Origin: Pseudanabaena sp. SR411 | GTDB taxonomy: Bacteria; Cyanobacteriota; Cyanobacteriia; Pseudanabaenales; Pseudanabaenaceae | Assembly: GCF_002251945.1 (NCBI RefSeq) | Contig: NZ_NDHW01000075.1 | Span: forward strand, 1 to 42,937 | Direction: 5' to 3' | Length of the DNA: 42,937 nt | Shown here: piece by piece, positions 1 to 10,016 of the stretch | Layout of the letters: every line of letters begins with the position of its first letter | How positions within the stretch are numbered: position 1 is the first letter of the stretch | Position numbers and translations under genes: made by a program | The notes under the pieces: model-generated | What the model was told of the DNA's origin: nothing | Databases searched by the model: none | What the model saw: only the letters and a program-made list of their open reading frames with translations

Positions 1-26
1 TTCGATACTTTCATCTCTGTATTAAT
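1..26 (-). CDS. Transposase, N-terminal fragment (DUF4277/IS1634 type)
   Basis: Only the start of the gene is present; it runs off the window. Read with the identical right copy, the product begins (I/M)NTEMKVS. The first ATG is at 14-12. The ribosome site GAGGAGG is about 17 nt before that ATG but only 5 nt before an in-frame ATT (26-24), so translation may begin at the ATT. Too little coding sequence is present here to name the family without the other copy. Confidence 0.6.
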
Positions 27-106
27 ATTTACCTCCTCTTTTTTGATTTTCGATGATTTTGATTTTCGGTAATTATTTTACCCTTCCATTACGAGCGGAA
101 TGTAGG
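1..106 (-). mobile_element. 5' end of an IS1634-type insertion sequence (left copy)
   Basis: These 106 bases are the exact reverse complement of 42808-42913. They hold the leader of a transposase gene that reads leftward out of the window. The minus strand carries a strong GAGGAGG ribosome site and the first codons (ATG at 14-12). Identity stops at 106/107, which probably marks the element end. A palindrome (107-135) starts at the next base. The family comes from the longer reading frame of the right copy. Confidence 0.8.
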
Positions 107-135
107 TTAAAAAGCTTGCAGAGCAAGCTTTTTAA
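107..135. repeat. Palindrome between the IS and purL
   Basis: A perfect 13-bp stem (TTAAAAAGCTTGC, 107-119) surrounds the loop AGA. It sits directly against the IS edge and 21 bases beyond the purL stop codon. It could act as the purL terminator. It also fits the window-wide family of GC-clamped, 3-nt-loop palindromes. Confidence 0.75.
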
Positions 136-156
136 AGGTCTTTGAGGTTGTGGATT

Positions 157-2481
157 TTACAAGGTATGTCCCATGCGCTTAGGAATTGATTCATTAAAGT
201 TTTTAGTAATTTGCGCTAGGGATACAGCGATCGCTTTCTCTTTACCCACCACAATCTCTAAGTTCTGATCTGCATCACTAACAGTGCCGATATGTTGCCA
301 ATTATTGCCTAACTGATTGGTGAGATAGGTTTCCCATGCGGTGCGATCGCCATCTTTGACAGAGACCACAATCCGACTCGCACCTTCACCAAAGAGAACT
401 TGAGTGAGATGGTGACCTTCAGGATTAGCGAGTTGAATTTGTGCCGTGAGTTTGCCAGAGATACTTGATTCAGCGATCGCCACGGCCAGACCACCTTCAG
501 CACAATCATGAGCCGACTTTACTAATCCTTGGGTAATGCCTTGACGACAAGCGAATTGCACTTTACGTTCTAGGTCAAAATCAACGGATTGTGGGCGACC
601 TGTCACTTCACCAATGACTGAAGCAAGATATTCTGAACCAGCCAAACTAGTGCGATCACTACCGAGTAGATAAATCGCATCACCAACGGCTTGCCAGCCC
701 TGACCGCAAACCTTTGTGACATCCTCAACTAAACCCACCATCCCAATTACAGGAGTCGGATAAATCGGTTGAGCATTACCTTCGGAGTCAATGGTTTCAT
801 TGTAGAGGGAGACATTGCCACCAGTCACAGGCGTTGACAACTCGCGACAAGCATCGGCAATTCCGCGACAAGCTTCGTGAAGTTGCCAATAACCGATCGC
901 ATTTTCAGGACTGCCAAAGTTCAAATTATCGGTGACAGATAGCGGTTCGGAGCCAACACAGGAGAGATTACGCGCGGCTTCGGCAACTGCTAGTTTGGCA
1001 CCTTCGTAAGGATCGAGATAAACATAACGAGCATTGCAGTCAACCGTAGCGGCGACACCGACAAGAGAATCGATTTGAGCTTGGGATGATCCCAATTCGC
1101 CAACTCCAAAGCCTTGACTACGTAAACGAATCACCGCTGCATCGGCTCCCCCTGGAAAGATCACCGTATTATTTTGAACTTGGTGATCGTATTGACGATA
1201 GACCCATGATTTAGAGGCAATCACAGGAGTATCAAGTAATTGTAAAAGTGCATCATTGGTGGAAATGGATTTAAAAGCAGCGATCGCAGTTTTCTCCTCC
1301 CAAGCCCAAGCTTTCTTAGCATAGTCAGGAGTATCCGCAAGCTGACGATGATAGATGGGCGTATTGTCAGCGAGGGCTGTGGCAGGAATTTCCGCAGCAA
1401 CTTCCCCATGCCAGAGAATCCGCACAATTGGTTCCGCTAAAACTTCTCCAGCAACTACCGCATGAAGTCCCCAACGCTCAAAAATATCAATTAGTTCTTG
1501 TTCCCTTCCCTTATGCGCCACAAACAGCATCCGTTCCTGTGATTCAGAAAGCAGATATTCATAGGGAGTCATGCCCGTTTCTCTAGCAGGAATTTTGTCT
1601 AGATCGAGAACTACACCAACACCGCCTTTAGCAGCCATTTCGGAAGTAGAGCAAGTCAAACCCGCTGCACCCATATCCTGTGCAGCAACCACAGCACCCG
1701 TTTTAAAAGCTTCCAAACAAGCTTCTACTAGGGATTTTTCTAAAAAAGGATCGCCCACTTGTACCGCTGCTCGGTTCTGTTCTGATTTGCCAGAAATCTC
1801 TGTACTAGCAAAACTCGCTCCCTTGATGCCATCACGTCCCGTAGTCGAACCCACATAAACCACAGGATTACCCACTCCCGCCGCACCCGATTTGACAATC
1901 TCCTTAGTTTCCATAATCCCGATCGCCATCGCATTGACGAGGGGATTACGGTTATAAGCTTTATCAAAATAGACCTCACCGCCAACGGTAGGCACACCGA
2001 TACAGTTGCCGTAACCTGCAATGCCATTGACAATACCATTGACACGACTACGCACCCAAGGATCAGAGAGTTCCCCAAATCGCAGTGAATTCAAAATTGC
2101 TACGGGACGCGCTCCCATTGTAAAAATATCGCGTAAAATACCGCCGACACCTGTTGCCGCGCCTTGGTATGGCTCCACAGCCGAGGGACGGTTATGACTT
2201 TCGATTTTAAAACTGATGGCAATATCATCGGTAATTTTGACCACACCTGCATTTTCTCCAGGTCCAACGAGAATGCGATCGCCTGTGGTGGGAAATTGCT
2301 TAAGTAACGGACGCGAATTTTTGTAGCAGCAATGCTCTGACCACATCACACCAAACATCCCTAATTCGGCTTTGTTGGGTTCACGACCAAGGCGATCGCA
2401 AATCATTTGATATTCATCTAGGGTTAAGCCCTCAGACTTAATTTCATCGGGAGAAAATTTGGTAATGATATTAGCGGTCAT
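157..2481 (-). CDS. purL: Phosphoribosylformylglycinamidine synthase subunit PurL
   Basis: This is the ATP-dependent FGAM synthase large subunit, which converts FGAR to FGAM in purine biosynthesis together with PurS and the glutaminase PurQ in the cytoplasm. The 774 residues match the small-PurL class, not the 1300-residue fused enzyme. Visible signatures are the N-terminal block [14 protein letters not shown] (about 44-57, with the conserved His50), GPGENAGVV and [20 protein letters not shown], and two AIRS-like halves. The ATG gives the usual PurL N-terminus. purS and purQ are not adjacent. The gene ends close to the left IS copy, and nothing suggests truncation. Confidence 0.97.
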   Translation of the reverse strand: MTANIITKFSPDEIKSEGLTLDEYQMICDRLGREPNKAELGMFGVMWSEHCCYKNSRPLLKQFPTTGDRILVGPGENAGVVKITDDIAISFKIESHNRPSAVEPYQGAATGVGGILRDIFTMGARPVAILNSLRFGELSDPWVRSRVNGIVNGIAGYGNCIGVPTVGGEVYFDKAYNRNPLVNAMAIGIMETKEIVKSGAAGVGNPVVYVGSTTGRDGIKGASFASTEISGKSEQNRAAVQVGDPFLEKSLVEACLEAFKTGAVVAAQDMGAAGLTCSTSEMAAKGGVGVVLDLDKIPARETGMTPYEYLLSESQERMLFVAHKGREQELIDIFERWGLHAVVAGEVLAEPIVRILWHGEVAAEIPATALADNTPIYHRQLADTPDYAKKAWAWEEKTAIAAFKSISTNDALLQLLDTPVIASKSWVYRQYDHQVQNNTVIFPGGADAAVIRLRSQGFGVGELGSSQAQIDSLVGVAATVDCNARYVYLDPYEGAKLAVAEAARNLSCVGSEPLSVTDNLNFGSPENAIGYWQLHEACRGIADACRELSTPVTGGNVSLYNETIDSEGNAQPIYPTPVIGMVGLVEDVTKVCGQGWQAVGDAIYLLGSDRTSLAGSEYLASVIGEVTGRPQSVDFDLERKVQFACRQGITQGLVKSAHDCAEGGLAVAIAESSISGKLTAQIQLANPEGHHLTQVLFGEGASRIVVSVKDGDRTAWETYLTNQLGNNWQHIGTVSDADQNLEIVVGKEKAIAVSLAQITKNFNESIPKRMGHTL

Positions 2482-2526
2482 AGTTAACGTGCGACAAATC
2501 TTGGGCGGTCAATATCGATCTTATAC

Positions 2527-2561
2527 CAAAACACAAAACGGCTACACCGTTTTGTGTTTTG
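2527..2561. repeat. Palindrome of the ATACCAAAACACAAAA family
   Basis: A perfect 15-bp stem (CAAAACACAAAACGG, 2527-2541) encloses the loop CTACA. It lies just upstream of purL, preceded by TTATAC. Related remnants occur at 16391-16430 and 36950-36980, so this is a dispersed repeat. Its position upstream of purL argues against a simple terminator. Confidence 0.7.
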
Positions 2562-2620
2562 AAACCCGTTACTAGGTTTGACTTTTATGAATTGCTACAG
2601 CTTACTCAAGCTTGAAGTAG

Positions 2621-2675
2621 CCCAGAGAAATTTTTGAAAGTGCTGCTTTGCAGCGCTTTCAAAAATTTCTCTGGG
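2621..2675. repeat. Long GC-capped palindrome downstream of the Uma2 gene
   Basis: Arms of 20 bp (2621-2640 and 2656-2675) pair perfectly. The tip forms a second stem, GCTGC-TTT-GCAGC. It could terminate the Uma2-type gene that ends at 2725. It has the same tip design as the other palindromes in the window. Confidence 0.8.
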
Positions 2676-2696
2676 TTGTAATACAGTGCAAAGCAA

Positions 2697-2744
2697 TGTA
2701 TTACAAAGAGTCAGGATCGATGTATTACAAAGAGTCAGGATCGA
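2697..2744 (-). repeat. 24-nt tandem duplication at the 3' end of the Uma2 gene
   Basis: A 24-base unit is present twice in exact tandem (2697-2720 and 2721-2744). The copy inside the gene encodes the last residues IDPDSL and the stop. The second copy repeats the same codons beyond the stop. It looks like a recent slippage duplication. Confidence 0.85.
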
Positions 2745-3447
2745 TACCAAGTTCACGCAACTTAGCCGCTAACTTATCAGCACGAAGATGCTCTTGCTCT
2801 GACTGTTCTGCGCTCCATAGCAGTAAGTTACCTGAGCGATCCCACCAGCGCAACCAATTCATAGACTGTCCTAGCCTCTCTCCTGACCAAATTCCTAAGA
2901 ATAAATTTAGTTCTGGAATCCATACTTGTCCTTGAGCATTTGGCTCCTGTACATTGTATTTCCCATTTTCTAAGCAACGTACTTCTAGACTTGGTGCATA
3001 AGGATCATACGTGACATATGTTGGCACTTGCAGAATCTGTTGATAGAAGTACAGTTTGCCATAGGGAGGAGTTGATCTAACTGAGAGTTCACCGCATTCC
3101 GTCTCAGATAGAAACTCCATCACCACGCTAACAGGTTCGCCTTCGATATTTTGAGTGTAACTGCGACGCACAGTTCCCTTAGTTACAGGATAGACTTTAG
3201 GCACATAGAACCAATCAGGAGCTTTGACAATGATTTTGTTATTTACTGTAGCAACTAGTCCAAAATTAGAACCGATCAGCATATCTGATTGTATAAGTTT
3301 TGCGGCTCCTAATGCATCGGTAAGAGCAGCAGCTAGAGTCGGTTGTTGAATATTTTCCACAGGATCGTCAGATAAAACGAAATCATCAGGCAAAGCTTCC
3401 CAAGTAATAGTTGGCTCGATTTTGGTAGGTGGTATTTGGAGAATCAT
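2725..3447 (-). CDS. Uma2 family (DUF820) restriction-endonuclease-fold protein
   Basis: The protein belongs to the Uma2/DUF820 group, which is greatly expanded in cyanobacteria and has a PD-(D/E)XK nuclease fold; cellular roles are mostly unknown. The 240 residues from the ATG at 3447 show APDWFYVP (Asp78), a hydrophobic strand ending in VMEFLSE (Glu111), YGKLYFYQQ (Lys131) and a YDPYAPSLEV strand. A tail rich in E, R and K, with EQSEQEHLRADKLAAKLREL, is typical of the long subfamily. An upstream in-frame start (3528) would add an unsupported hydrophobic stretch, so I use the internal ATG. The 3' end carries a 24-nt tandem duplication. Confidence 0.85.
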   Translation of the reverse strand: MILQIPPTKIEPTITWEALPDDFVLSDDPVENIQQPTLAAALTDALGAAKLIQSDMLIGSNFGLVATVNNKIIVKAPDWFYVPKVYPVTKGTVRRSYTQNIEGEPVSVVMEFLSETECGELSVRSTPPYGKLYFYQQILQVPTYVTYDPYAPSLEVRCLENGKYNVQEPNAQGQVWIPELNLFLGIWSGERLGQSMNWLRWWDRSGNLLLWSAEQSEQEHLRADKLAAKLRELGIDPDSL

Positions 3448-3518
3448 AAAATTGATCTCAACAAAAGAGTTGACCTGACTTGCTTTGGCTAGACTCCAGT
3501 ATATCAAAATATATTTAT

Positions 3519-3572
3519 AAAAACCCAAAAGGCAGAAAGGGACGCAAAGCGCCTCCTTCTGCCTTTTGGGTT
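3519..3572. repeat. Palindrome between cheW and the Uma2 gene
   Basis: The outer arms AAAACCCAAAAGGCAGAA (from 3521) and their complement ending at 3572 pair over about 18 bp. The tip is less regular, around GACGCAAAGCGCC. The end touches the stop codon of the cheW gene at 3573, so it may terminate the taxis operon. The AAAACCCAAAA edge recurs in other palindromes here. Confidence 0.75.
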
Positions 3573-4088
3573 TTATGTTTTCTTTTTTAATGCGGTCGAA
3601 ATCAGGCGATCGCTGTCGATTACAAATAGTGAAGGAAAATCCTGAGAAGGAAGAGTCATCGAACTGATAAAGTCAACTTTCCAGCGTTGGCTATAGGTTG
3701 GCGGTAGAGACACGATTTGATCTTGCGAGACCTTTTGTAGTGCAGGTTGTGAGTTACTGAGTATACCAACTAAATCTTCATTTTGACGATGGACAATAAT
3801 CAAGGATGGTTTGGAGGCGACGATCGCACCATTAACAACTAACTGCGGGACATTCTCTACTTTTGCTTTAGTTTGACCAAACAGTATTTTCCCAAGATCG
3901 ATAATCGGCACATTCTGTCCTAAAAATGTAATTTTAGGAATATGTTTCTCTAAGGGAATTACCCGATAAATAGATTCTATCGGGAGAATAAACCAGGCAA
4001 GACGTAAGCGAAATGCAACATATTGCTTACCAATATCAGGTCGAAGTTCTGAAAGTCGTTGCGATCGCAGGGAAGAAATGGCTGGCAT
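3573..4088 (-). CDS. CheW-like coupling protein, last gene of the taxis operon
   Basis: CheW proteins link chemoreceptors to the CheA kinase. These 171 residues show a CheW fold: QYVAFRLRLAWFILPIESIYRVIPL near 22-46, a central PIIDLGKILFG, and strands around VVNGAIVASKPSLIIVHRQNEDLVGILSN. It lies 23 bp downstream of the CheA hybrid and 5.4 kb from the first CheW of the same operon. The two are diverged, so they may couple different receptors or one may act as an adaptor for the CheA C-terminal region. The ATG start gives a normal-length protein. Confidence 0.85.
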   Translation of the reverse strand: MPAISSLRSQRLSELRPDIGKQYVAFRLRLAWFILPIESIYRVIPLEKHIPKITFLGQNVPIIDLGKILFGQTKAKVENVPQLVVNGAIVASKPSLIIVHRQNEDLVGILSNSQPALQKVSQDQIVSLPPTYSQRWKVDFISSMTLPSQDFPSLFVIDSDRLISTALKKKT

Positions 4089-4111
4089 AATTTGTAATTG
4101 ATAATTCGTAA

Positions 4112-7030
4112 TTAATTAGCTACAAGTTGAGATAAAGTTTGTAGAAGCTCGTTATCTTTGAAAGGCTTAGCAAAGTACGCTGAGGCTCCTAGACGCATTG
4201 CTAAATCTCGGTGTTTTGCACCACTGCGAGAAGTGAGCATCACCACAGGGATATTTTTACAACTTTCATCACCACGAGATTGAACGAGGAAGCCAAATCC
4301 ATCTAGACGAGGCATTTCAATATCACAGATTACCGCACTGACTTGAGAACTCTTCGGTAATGCTTGCAATTTCCGCAACTTCTCCATTGCTTCCAAACCA
4401 TCCTTAGCTTGTTCAACTCGATAGCCAGATTTTTCTAAGGTCATCGCTAAGAATCTACGCACGTTAATGGAATCGTCAACGACCAACACCGTAACGCGCC
4501 GATCGCTTCGCTCAGAGGGCAAAGTCAGGGTTTTGCTGGGAGATTCATCGATATCTGCGATCGCCCAAGTGAGTAAGTTGTCAATATCCACCAGTGGCAC
4601 AAGTTTACCGCCGCCCAAAATCGCACAACCCATAAATCCTGTTGGCATCGGGATCAAACTTTGGACACCACGGATAGTTACTTCCTGCTCACCCCAGTAA
4701 CGATCAACTTGCAATCCAAAGGGAACGTTATTGCGGGCGACAATTAGCATTAACGGTTCGTCTACAATCGGGCGGTTTTCGGTTTCACTTTGGAATTGTG
4801 GGCGGGAGAAGTGCAGGCGATCGCCTAGTTTTAATAAAGGCACAGAATAGCCTTCCCAATCTAATACTTCTTGATCCGCCACTGTATAGATCGAAGTGTC
4901 TTTAATCAACAGAATTTCCTCGACAGCACTGGTCAGAATTGCCATCTGCAAGCCGTTGCTCTCGAAAAGAAGAACCCTTGCAATCGAGAGAGAGACAGGT
5001 ACTGTTAAAATGAAAGTAGTGCCTTGCCCTGCTTCTGTTTCAATCCGAACACTGCCGCCAATCATACTGAGGTTTGAGCGCACTACATCCATGCCGACAC
5101 CTCGTCCTGAAAGCTCAGTGACGCGATCGGCTGTGCTAAATCCTGCTTCAAAAATCAGATCCAATAGTTCTGCTTCACTAGATCCTTCCAGATCGCTCTC
5201 ACTTAAGCCCATTTGCAAAGCGCGATCGCGGAGTTTGGCAAAATCAATGCCATTGCCATCATCACTAACCGTAATCACAGTTTGATTACCGCGATAACCT
5301 GCGGCAATTTCGATTTTTCCCTTGGGTGCTTTGCCAGCCGCTATCCGTGCTTCTGGCGTTTCGAGCCCATGATCAAAGGCGTTGCGAACTAGATGCAAAA
5401 GGGGATCTTCCAAAACCTCTAACACAGAGCGTTCAACTAGAGTGGAACTACCACGGACTACAAGTTCCACCTGTTTGCCGTGAGCCAAGGACAAATCTCG
5501 TAACAGTCTTGGAAAGCGTCCTAAGACTTCACTGAGCATTCGCATTCTGGCTTGTTCGATCGCCGTTTGCATTTGGCGAGATGCTCGACCCAGTTCTCGT
5601 TCTGTGCCTTCAGTATCCGTTAAGGCGGTTTCTAAGTCGCTGGAAACTTCCTGTAGCTGCACTACACTATCCATGATTTCTCGTGATAGCACATGTAACT
5701 CACTATAGGAATCCATTTCTAGTAGATCAAAGCGACTAGCATAGGGAAGAAATGATTCATTATTTGTGGATTGATTGGTAAAGCGATCGCCTTTAATATT
5801 TGTCAGTGTATCGGGAGTTATGACGGCATTGATGGGGATGAATGGTTCTGAGGAGGTCACCACACGATCATAAGCTTCTCTGAGTTGAGCATTAGATTGC
5901 TCTAAACCATGCATTCTTGTATTTAAGAGTTGAACCAGATCGCGCATCCGTTTTAACTGAAGGCGCAATCCACTCCGTTCAGCATTCAACTCGCCAAAGC
6001 GATCGCTCAGGGCTTCTAACTGACGTAAAGGTATGCGAATTGTCGCGTCCAGACTTTGATCAGGGGTAGCAGGCTCATTGACTAGGACGGTCTTATCAGT
6101 GCTTAGATCTTGGAAATCTACTAAATCTAGCAAAGATTGGTCAAGATTAAGTGTCTTGTCTTCATGCAGATAATCACTATCTAAAGATTCTTGAGTATTT
6201 TCTTCGAGGTTAAAAGCATTGAGAGAACCTGTGATGGAATCTAAACTAGAGGGTGCTATTTCAAAATGAGCAGGTAAAGCTTGAAACTGACTAACCAAGA
6301 CAAGGGCTTGCGATCGCCTCCAGGCTTCTAAAGCCGCAGATGTCACCTCTTGAAGATTATGGTCTTCATTAGCTAAGGCGGTACTAATCTCCGTACAAAG
6401 TTGGCTAAATGCGGGTAATTCCAACATTTCACCTAAACAGCCAAATTCTTGACTAGTGAGTTCAAATTCTTCCCTTAGTACCTGTGAATTTTGATCAGCA
6501 AGTACATTGGTTAACCTTTCTAGACAAGCATCTACTTCTGTTGCAAACATGAGGACACGCATATCCTGTCCTGCTTCCTCAGAGAGTAAACTCGCTTCAT
6601 CCTGCGCCGACAAGTCTCCTAAGATTTCATGCAGTTGTTGAAATGGCTGATTAATATGTTCTTTCAACCAATCTTCAGGCGGAATTTTACGCTGCTTATG
6701 AATCTTGGCAACCTTGCCCATTCCATCGATCGCCGCAAGAAATAGGCTTTCCATATCAGGGGTGATCGCGGTTTGATTACTGGCTTGCAAAATCTTAAAA
6801 AAGTCTTCTAAATGGTGAGCCAGTTCACTGAGGGCAAGAAATCCCATCATCGCTGCACCACCTTTCATCGAGTGAGCAGCCCGTAAAATTTGATTGATCG
6901 CCGATCGCTGCAAACCGCGATCGCTTAAACCTAATACTTCTATTTCAATATCTGCTAGGAAGTCTTTAACTTCATCCAGAAATAACAGGCGAACTTCCCA
7001 CTCTCGATCGGTTAATGTATTAGTTGCCAT
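4112..7030 (-). CDS. Hybrid CheA histidine kinase with C-terminal receiver (PilL/PixL/HmpE type)
   Basis: This is the central kinase of a cyanobacterial type IV pilus taxis system. From the ATG at 7030, preceded by GGAGAGG, the protein has 972 residues. Domains in order are: a single Hpt domain with RAAHSMKGGAAMMGF (phospho-His53); a low-complexity linker (about 260-330); a dimerisation/coiled-coil part; an HATPase with the N box HLVRNAFDHGLE (546-557), DDGNGID (590) and GRGVGMD (642); a CheW-like domain (about 680-825); and a receiver with VDDS (851), Asp903 in CDIEMPRLDG and Lys955 in AKPF. The ORF extends to 7081, but that start falls inside a palindrome and lacks a ribosome site. The gene is 61 bp after the receptor gene. 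Confidence 0.93.
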   Translation of the reverse strand: MATNTLTDREWEVRLLFLDEVKDFLADIEIEVLGLSDRGLQRSAINQILRAAHSMKGGAAMMGFLALSELAHHLEDFFKILQASNQTAITPDMESLFLAAIDGMGKVAKIHKQRKIPPEDWLKEHINQPFQQLHEILGDLSAQDEASLLSEEAGQDMRVLMFATEVDACLERLTNVLADQNSQVLREEFELTSQEFGCLGEMLELPAFSQLCTEISTALANEDHNLQEVTSAALEAWRRSQALVLVSQFQALPAHFEIAPSSLDSITGSLNAFNLEENTQESLDSDYLHEDKTLNLDQSLLDLVDFQDLSTDKTVLVNEPATPDQSLDATIRIPLRQLEALSDRFGELNAERSGLRLQLKRMRDLVQLLNTRMHGLEQSNAQLREAYDRVVTSSEPFIPINAVITPDTLTNIKGDRFTNQSTNNESFLPYASRFDLLEMDSYSELHVLSREIMDSVVQLQEVSSDLETALTDTEGTERELGRASRQMQTAIEQARMRMLSEVLGRFPRLLRDLSLAHGKQVELVVRGSSTLVERSVLEVLEDPLLHLVRNAFDHGLETPEARIAAGKAPKGKIEIAAGYRGNQTVITVSDDGNGIDFAKLRDRALQMGLSESDLEGSSEAELLDLIFEAGFSTADRVTELSGRGVGMDVVRSNLSMIGGSVRIETEAGQGTTFILTVPVSLSIARVLLFESNGLQMAILTSAVEEILLIKDTSIYTVADQEVLDWEGYSVPLLKLGDRLHFSRPQFQSETENRPIVDEPLMLIVARNNVPFGLQVDRYWGEQEVTIRGVQSLIPMPTGFMGCAILGGGKLVPLVDIDNLLTWAIADIDESPSKTLTLPSERSDRRVTVLVVDDSINVRRFLAMTLEKSGYRVEQAKDGLEAMEKLRKLQALPKSSQVSAVICDIEMPRLDGFGFLVQSRGDESCKNIPVVMLTSRSGAKHRDLAMRLGASAYFAKPFKDNELLQTLSQLVAN

Positions 7031-7056
7031 AGTTCCCTCTCCTAATTGTTTAATAA

Positions 7057-7091
7057 TTTTTAAAGTATGTGCGAAGCACATACTTTAAAAA
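7057..7091. repeat. Palindrome inside the taxis operon
   Basis: A perfect 16-bp stem (TTTTTAAAGTATGTGC, 7057-7072) has loop GAA. It fills the gap between the receptor stop codon (7092-7094) and the CheA ribosome site. An intra-operon hairpin of this strength could cause partial termination or protect an upstream mRNA segment. Confidence 0.8.
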
Positions 7092-9428
7092 CTAGGCTGC
7101 ATCAACCTTAAAGGTTTCTACCGAAGCTTGTAACTTACTAGCAACGTTGGCGGTTTCCTGTAGAGCGATCGATACTTCGCGGGAAGTTTCCGATGATTTT
7201 TGCGATTGGGTTGAGAGATTTTCCATAACCTGTTTCACCGATTGCGAGGTTTGCACCTGTGAAGTTGTGGCGATCGAAATACCTTGGAAGAGTTCGTTTA
7301 CCCTTGTCGCAACTTGTACAATCTGACTCAAACTCTTTCGCGCATCTTCAACTTTGTTTGTACCTTCAACCACCTGTAAAGTACTCGCTTCCATAGATTC
7401 GACCACTTCACTGGTTTCCTGTTGAATGCTCTCGACAATGCGGGCAATTTCTTTGGTCGCTGTTGCTGACTGAGCAGCCAGTGCGCCGACTTCTTCTGCA
7501 ACCACCGCAAAGCCTCGACCTTCTTCACCCGCACGCGCCGCCTCAATACTGGCGTTGACGGCTAGCATGTTGGTTTTTAGTGCGATTTGGTCGATCAAAA
7601 CGACAACCTTAGAAATCTGTTGCGAAGCTTCACCGAGGCGTTTTACCTTTTTGGTAGTTTCGGCAACGGTTTGTCGGAGTTGCAAGATACTGGCTGCCGA
7701 TTGCTCGATCGCCACACTACCAGTTTCTGCGGTGTTTGCTGCCAAGGTTGAGGCATCAGCCGCTTGTCTGGCGTTACTTGCCACTTGCTGAATCGAGTTA
7801 GTCATCTGTTCTACAGATTGCAGTGCTTCATCAAGTTGTTCTGCTTGTAAGGTGGCATCTTGGGCGAGGGTACGAATCGATTCATTATTGGTGTTTACCG
7901 AGGTATTTACCTGTAAGGTGGCAAGTTTTACCTGCGTTACAACATCCCGTAAACTTTCTACGATCGCGTTAAAGAAGTCGGCAACGATACCAATTTCACC
8001 AGCCGAGATTTGAGCGCGAACGGTTAAATCTCCACTCACCGCTCCCTCAACGTCAGATAGCAGTGTGATTAACTCACGCTGAATTGATTCACTACGAAGC
8101 CGTTCTTTTTCTGCCAATTCTTCAGACTGCCGCTTTTGTTCTTCTTGGAGCGCAATGAAATCTTGTAACTGTCCCGCCATTAAGTTAATGTTGCCGCCCA
8201 GTTGCGCCATTTCATCTTCACCTTTTACTTCAAGACGGGTTTCGAGATTACCTTTACCAAGTTCAACCACCGCTTGCGTTGCGTCAAGGATTGGTTTGGT
8301 GGCGCGTTGGGCGATCAAGATTGCTAATACCGCCGCTAAGATTGCTATAGATCCTGTTGCTCCCAACAAGATCAACAATAATTGCTGCAATGGTTTAAGT
8401 GCAACATCAGCCTCAACTGAAATGACCGAATCCCATCTCAAGTCAGGCAACCCGTCGATCTTGGGCAAAGGTGAATAACCCACAAACCGTTCCTTCTTGG
8501 TATCTAAGTCAATGGATTCTACTGTTGCAACTTCACGCTTAGCAATTGATGGGATAAGTCTGGGGAAATCAGATTTCAAATCACGCCCAACCTTTTCTTT
8601 TTCCAAGGCAACAAAGATCTTACCATCGGAGTCTGCTATATGGTATTTCTCTCCATCACGGCTAAAGTCACTGATGAGCTTTTCCATAGAATCAACAGGC
8701 ATTCTTGTCCGTATAACACCAATTGTTTTACCTGTAACAGAATCCTTAATTGGAGCCGCAAAGTAAATTGAGATTTCGCTCGAAGATTTGGAGACTGTTG
8801 GTTGACTAATGATTGGGGCGTTAGTTTTGAGGACTTCTTGGAAATAAACCCGATCCTTGTGATTAGGCAATGCATCTCCTTGAGACTGCACAATTAAGTC
8901 ACCATTCAAGTCAAAAGCAGCAATGCTGTCGTAAACAATGTAATTTTTGATGTACTCATTCAAGACAGCCTGACGTTCTGTAGCTGTGGTAATTGCCGCG
9001 ATCTTGGGATTGGTCAAAAATGATAATTTGGATAGAACTTGAACATCCGCATATCGTTCTCGCATGAAGTACCCAGTCCGATAGATCATCCCGTTGGCTC
9101 GCAACGCTTTAGCTTGTTCTGTTGATTTGGTAATATCTTGTCCGACATAGTAATAGGTAAATCCACCAACTGCTAGCAAAGGAATTGTAATCGCGGCAAC
9201 AGAGATAATGGTCGTTTTTGTGCGTAATCCCAGAGATTGCCACCATTGACCAATGGACTTTTTCTTAGTTTCAGGAGCCGTAGGAATAGAGACGGTCGGA
9301 TTGATTGGATCGCCTGTAGGGTAAGTTCCATTATTAGATCCGTTATTAGAAACATTGCTAGAAGGACTAGCACCATTACCATTGACTGTTTCAGTGCTGT
9401 CAATCCGAGAACGTGAATCAAGAACCAT
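7092..9428 (-). CDS. Methyl-accepting chemotaxis protein with dCache sensor domain (PilJ/HmpD-like)
   Basis: This transmembrane receptor controls the CheA kinase. The 778 residues comprise: an N-terminal cytoplasmic tail rich in N, S, G and T (15-50); TM1 (73-94); a periplasmic double-Cache-like domain (about 100-340, with [17 protein letters not shown] and [10 protein letters not shown]); TM2 (350-373); HAMP (374-427); a second HAMP-like segment (about 455-505); and a long helical signalling domain. The signalling-hairpin tip is at 626-648 ([22 protein letters not shown]). No bilin-binding GAF is visible, so this is not PixJ; a small-molecule ligand is more likely. The start ATG follows a GAGG site. 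Confidence 0.92.
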   Translation of the reverse strand: MVLDSRSRIDSTETVNGNGASPSSNVSNNGSNNGTYPTGDPINPTVSIPTAPETKKKSIGQWWQSLGLRTKTTIISVAAITIPLLAVGGFTYYYVGQDITKSTEQAKALRANGMIYRTGYFMRERYADVQVLSKLSFLTNPKIAAITTATERQAVLNEYIKNYIVYDSIAAFDLNGDLIVQSQGDALPNHKDRVYFQEVLKTNAPIISQPTVSKSSSEISIYFAAPIKDSVTGKTIGVIRTRMPVDSMEKLISDFSRDGEKYHIADSDGKIFVALEKEKVGRDLKSDFPRLIPSIAKREVATVESIDLDTKKERFVGYSPLPKIDGLPDLRWDSVISVEADVALKPLQQLLLILLGATGSIAILAAVLAILIAQRATKPILDATQAVVELGKGNLETRLEVKGEDEMAQLGGNINLMAGQLQDFIALQEEQKRQSEELAEKERLRSESIQRELITLLSDVEGAVSGDLTVRAQISAGEIGIVADFFNAIVESLRDVVTQVKLATLQVNTSVNTNNESIRTLAQDATLQAEQLDEALQSVEQMTNSIQQVASNARQAADASTLAANTAETGSVAIEQSAASILQLRQTVAETTKKVKRLGEASQQISKVVVLIDQIALKTNMLAVNASIEAARAGEEGRGFAVVAEEVGALAAQSATATKEIARIVESIQQETSEVVESMEASTLQVVEGTNKVEDARKSLSQIVQVATRVNELFQGISIATTSQVQTSQSVKQVMENLSTQSQKSSETSREVSIALQETANVASKLQASVETFKVDAA

Positions 9429-9496
9429 TGGTCTAACCTCTGTTGTATAGATAGATTTTGAGTTAAAACTCAGCAGTATTTTTGTGCCGAGGAGTC

Positions 9497-10015
9497 TTAC
9501 CCTAATGTTGTAAAGTTAAATCTAGCGATCGCTTCTGTATCTAAAACATACAGATTTTTATCAATACCTTCAGACTTAACCAGCCAACCACGCAAAAATG
9601 GTACAGTTTCAAGTGGAGTTTTTGTCTGCGGTAAATCTTCGGGAGAGACGATCTCGGTTTCAGCGAAGCGAACTACGCGCCCAATCCGATCAACGCCTAA
9701 TCCAAGAAACGCGTCACCGATTTGTAAAATGGCGATATGTGTCTCGATCGCCGTGGAATCAAGGGGCGTAAATCCTAATAATTGCGGTAAGTCCAACACC
9801 CAAAAAACGTTACTGCGATGCTCAACTAATCCCATCAAGCAAGGATGTACATTCGGCATTTGCGTAAACCGATCAGTAGACAGTACCAAGGTTTCGCGCA
9901 CAAACTTTAATTGCACAGCGACAGTCAAATCACGATTTAGCAGCAAGCTTAAGTAGGGCAAGTCCGCGATCACCTGCGCCTCTTCTTCCTGTAATTCGAT
10001 CATTAAGTCCATCAT
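9497..10015 (-). CDS. CheW-like coupling protein (PilI/PixI/HmpC type)
   Basis: This 172-residue protein has a CheW fold: [41 protein letters not shown] (about 61-82), then [14 protein letters not shown]. In related operons it connects the PilJ-like receptor to CheA. The gene begins 1 bp after the upstream CheY stop, and the ribosome site GGAGG lies inside the end of that gene, so translation is probably coupled. Two adjacent ATGs are possible starts, and choosing between them makes no functional difference. Confidence 0.9.
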   Translation of the reverse strand: MMDLMIELQEEEAQVIADLPYLSLLLNRDLTVAVQLKFVRETLVLSTDRFTQMPNVHPCLMGLVEHRSNVFWVLDLPQLLGFTPLDSTAIETHIAILQIGDAFLGLGVDRIGRVVRFAETEIVSPEDLPQTKTPLETVPFLRGWLVKSEGIDKNLYVLDTEAIARFNFTTLG

Positions 10016-10016
10016 C

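Noticed and set aside
1571-2078. ORFs opposite or shifted to purL
   Set aside because: They overlap a complete, well-conserved purL and resemble no family; they are shadow frames.
2697-2744. CRISPR-like repeat
   Set aside because: Only two units in direct tandem with no spacers; it is a slippage duplication.
7092-9428. PixJ phototaxis receptor
   Set aside because: The sensor region looks like a periplasmic Cache domain and has no Cys-His bilin motif.
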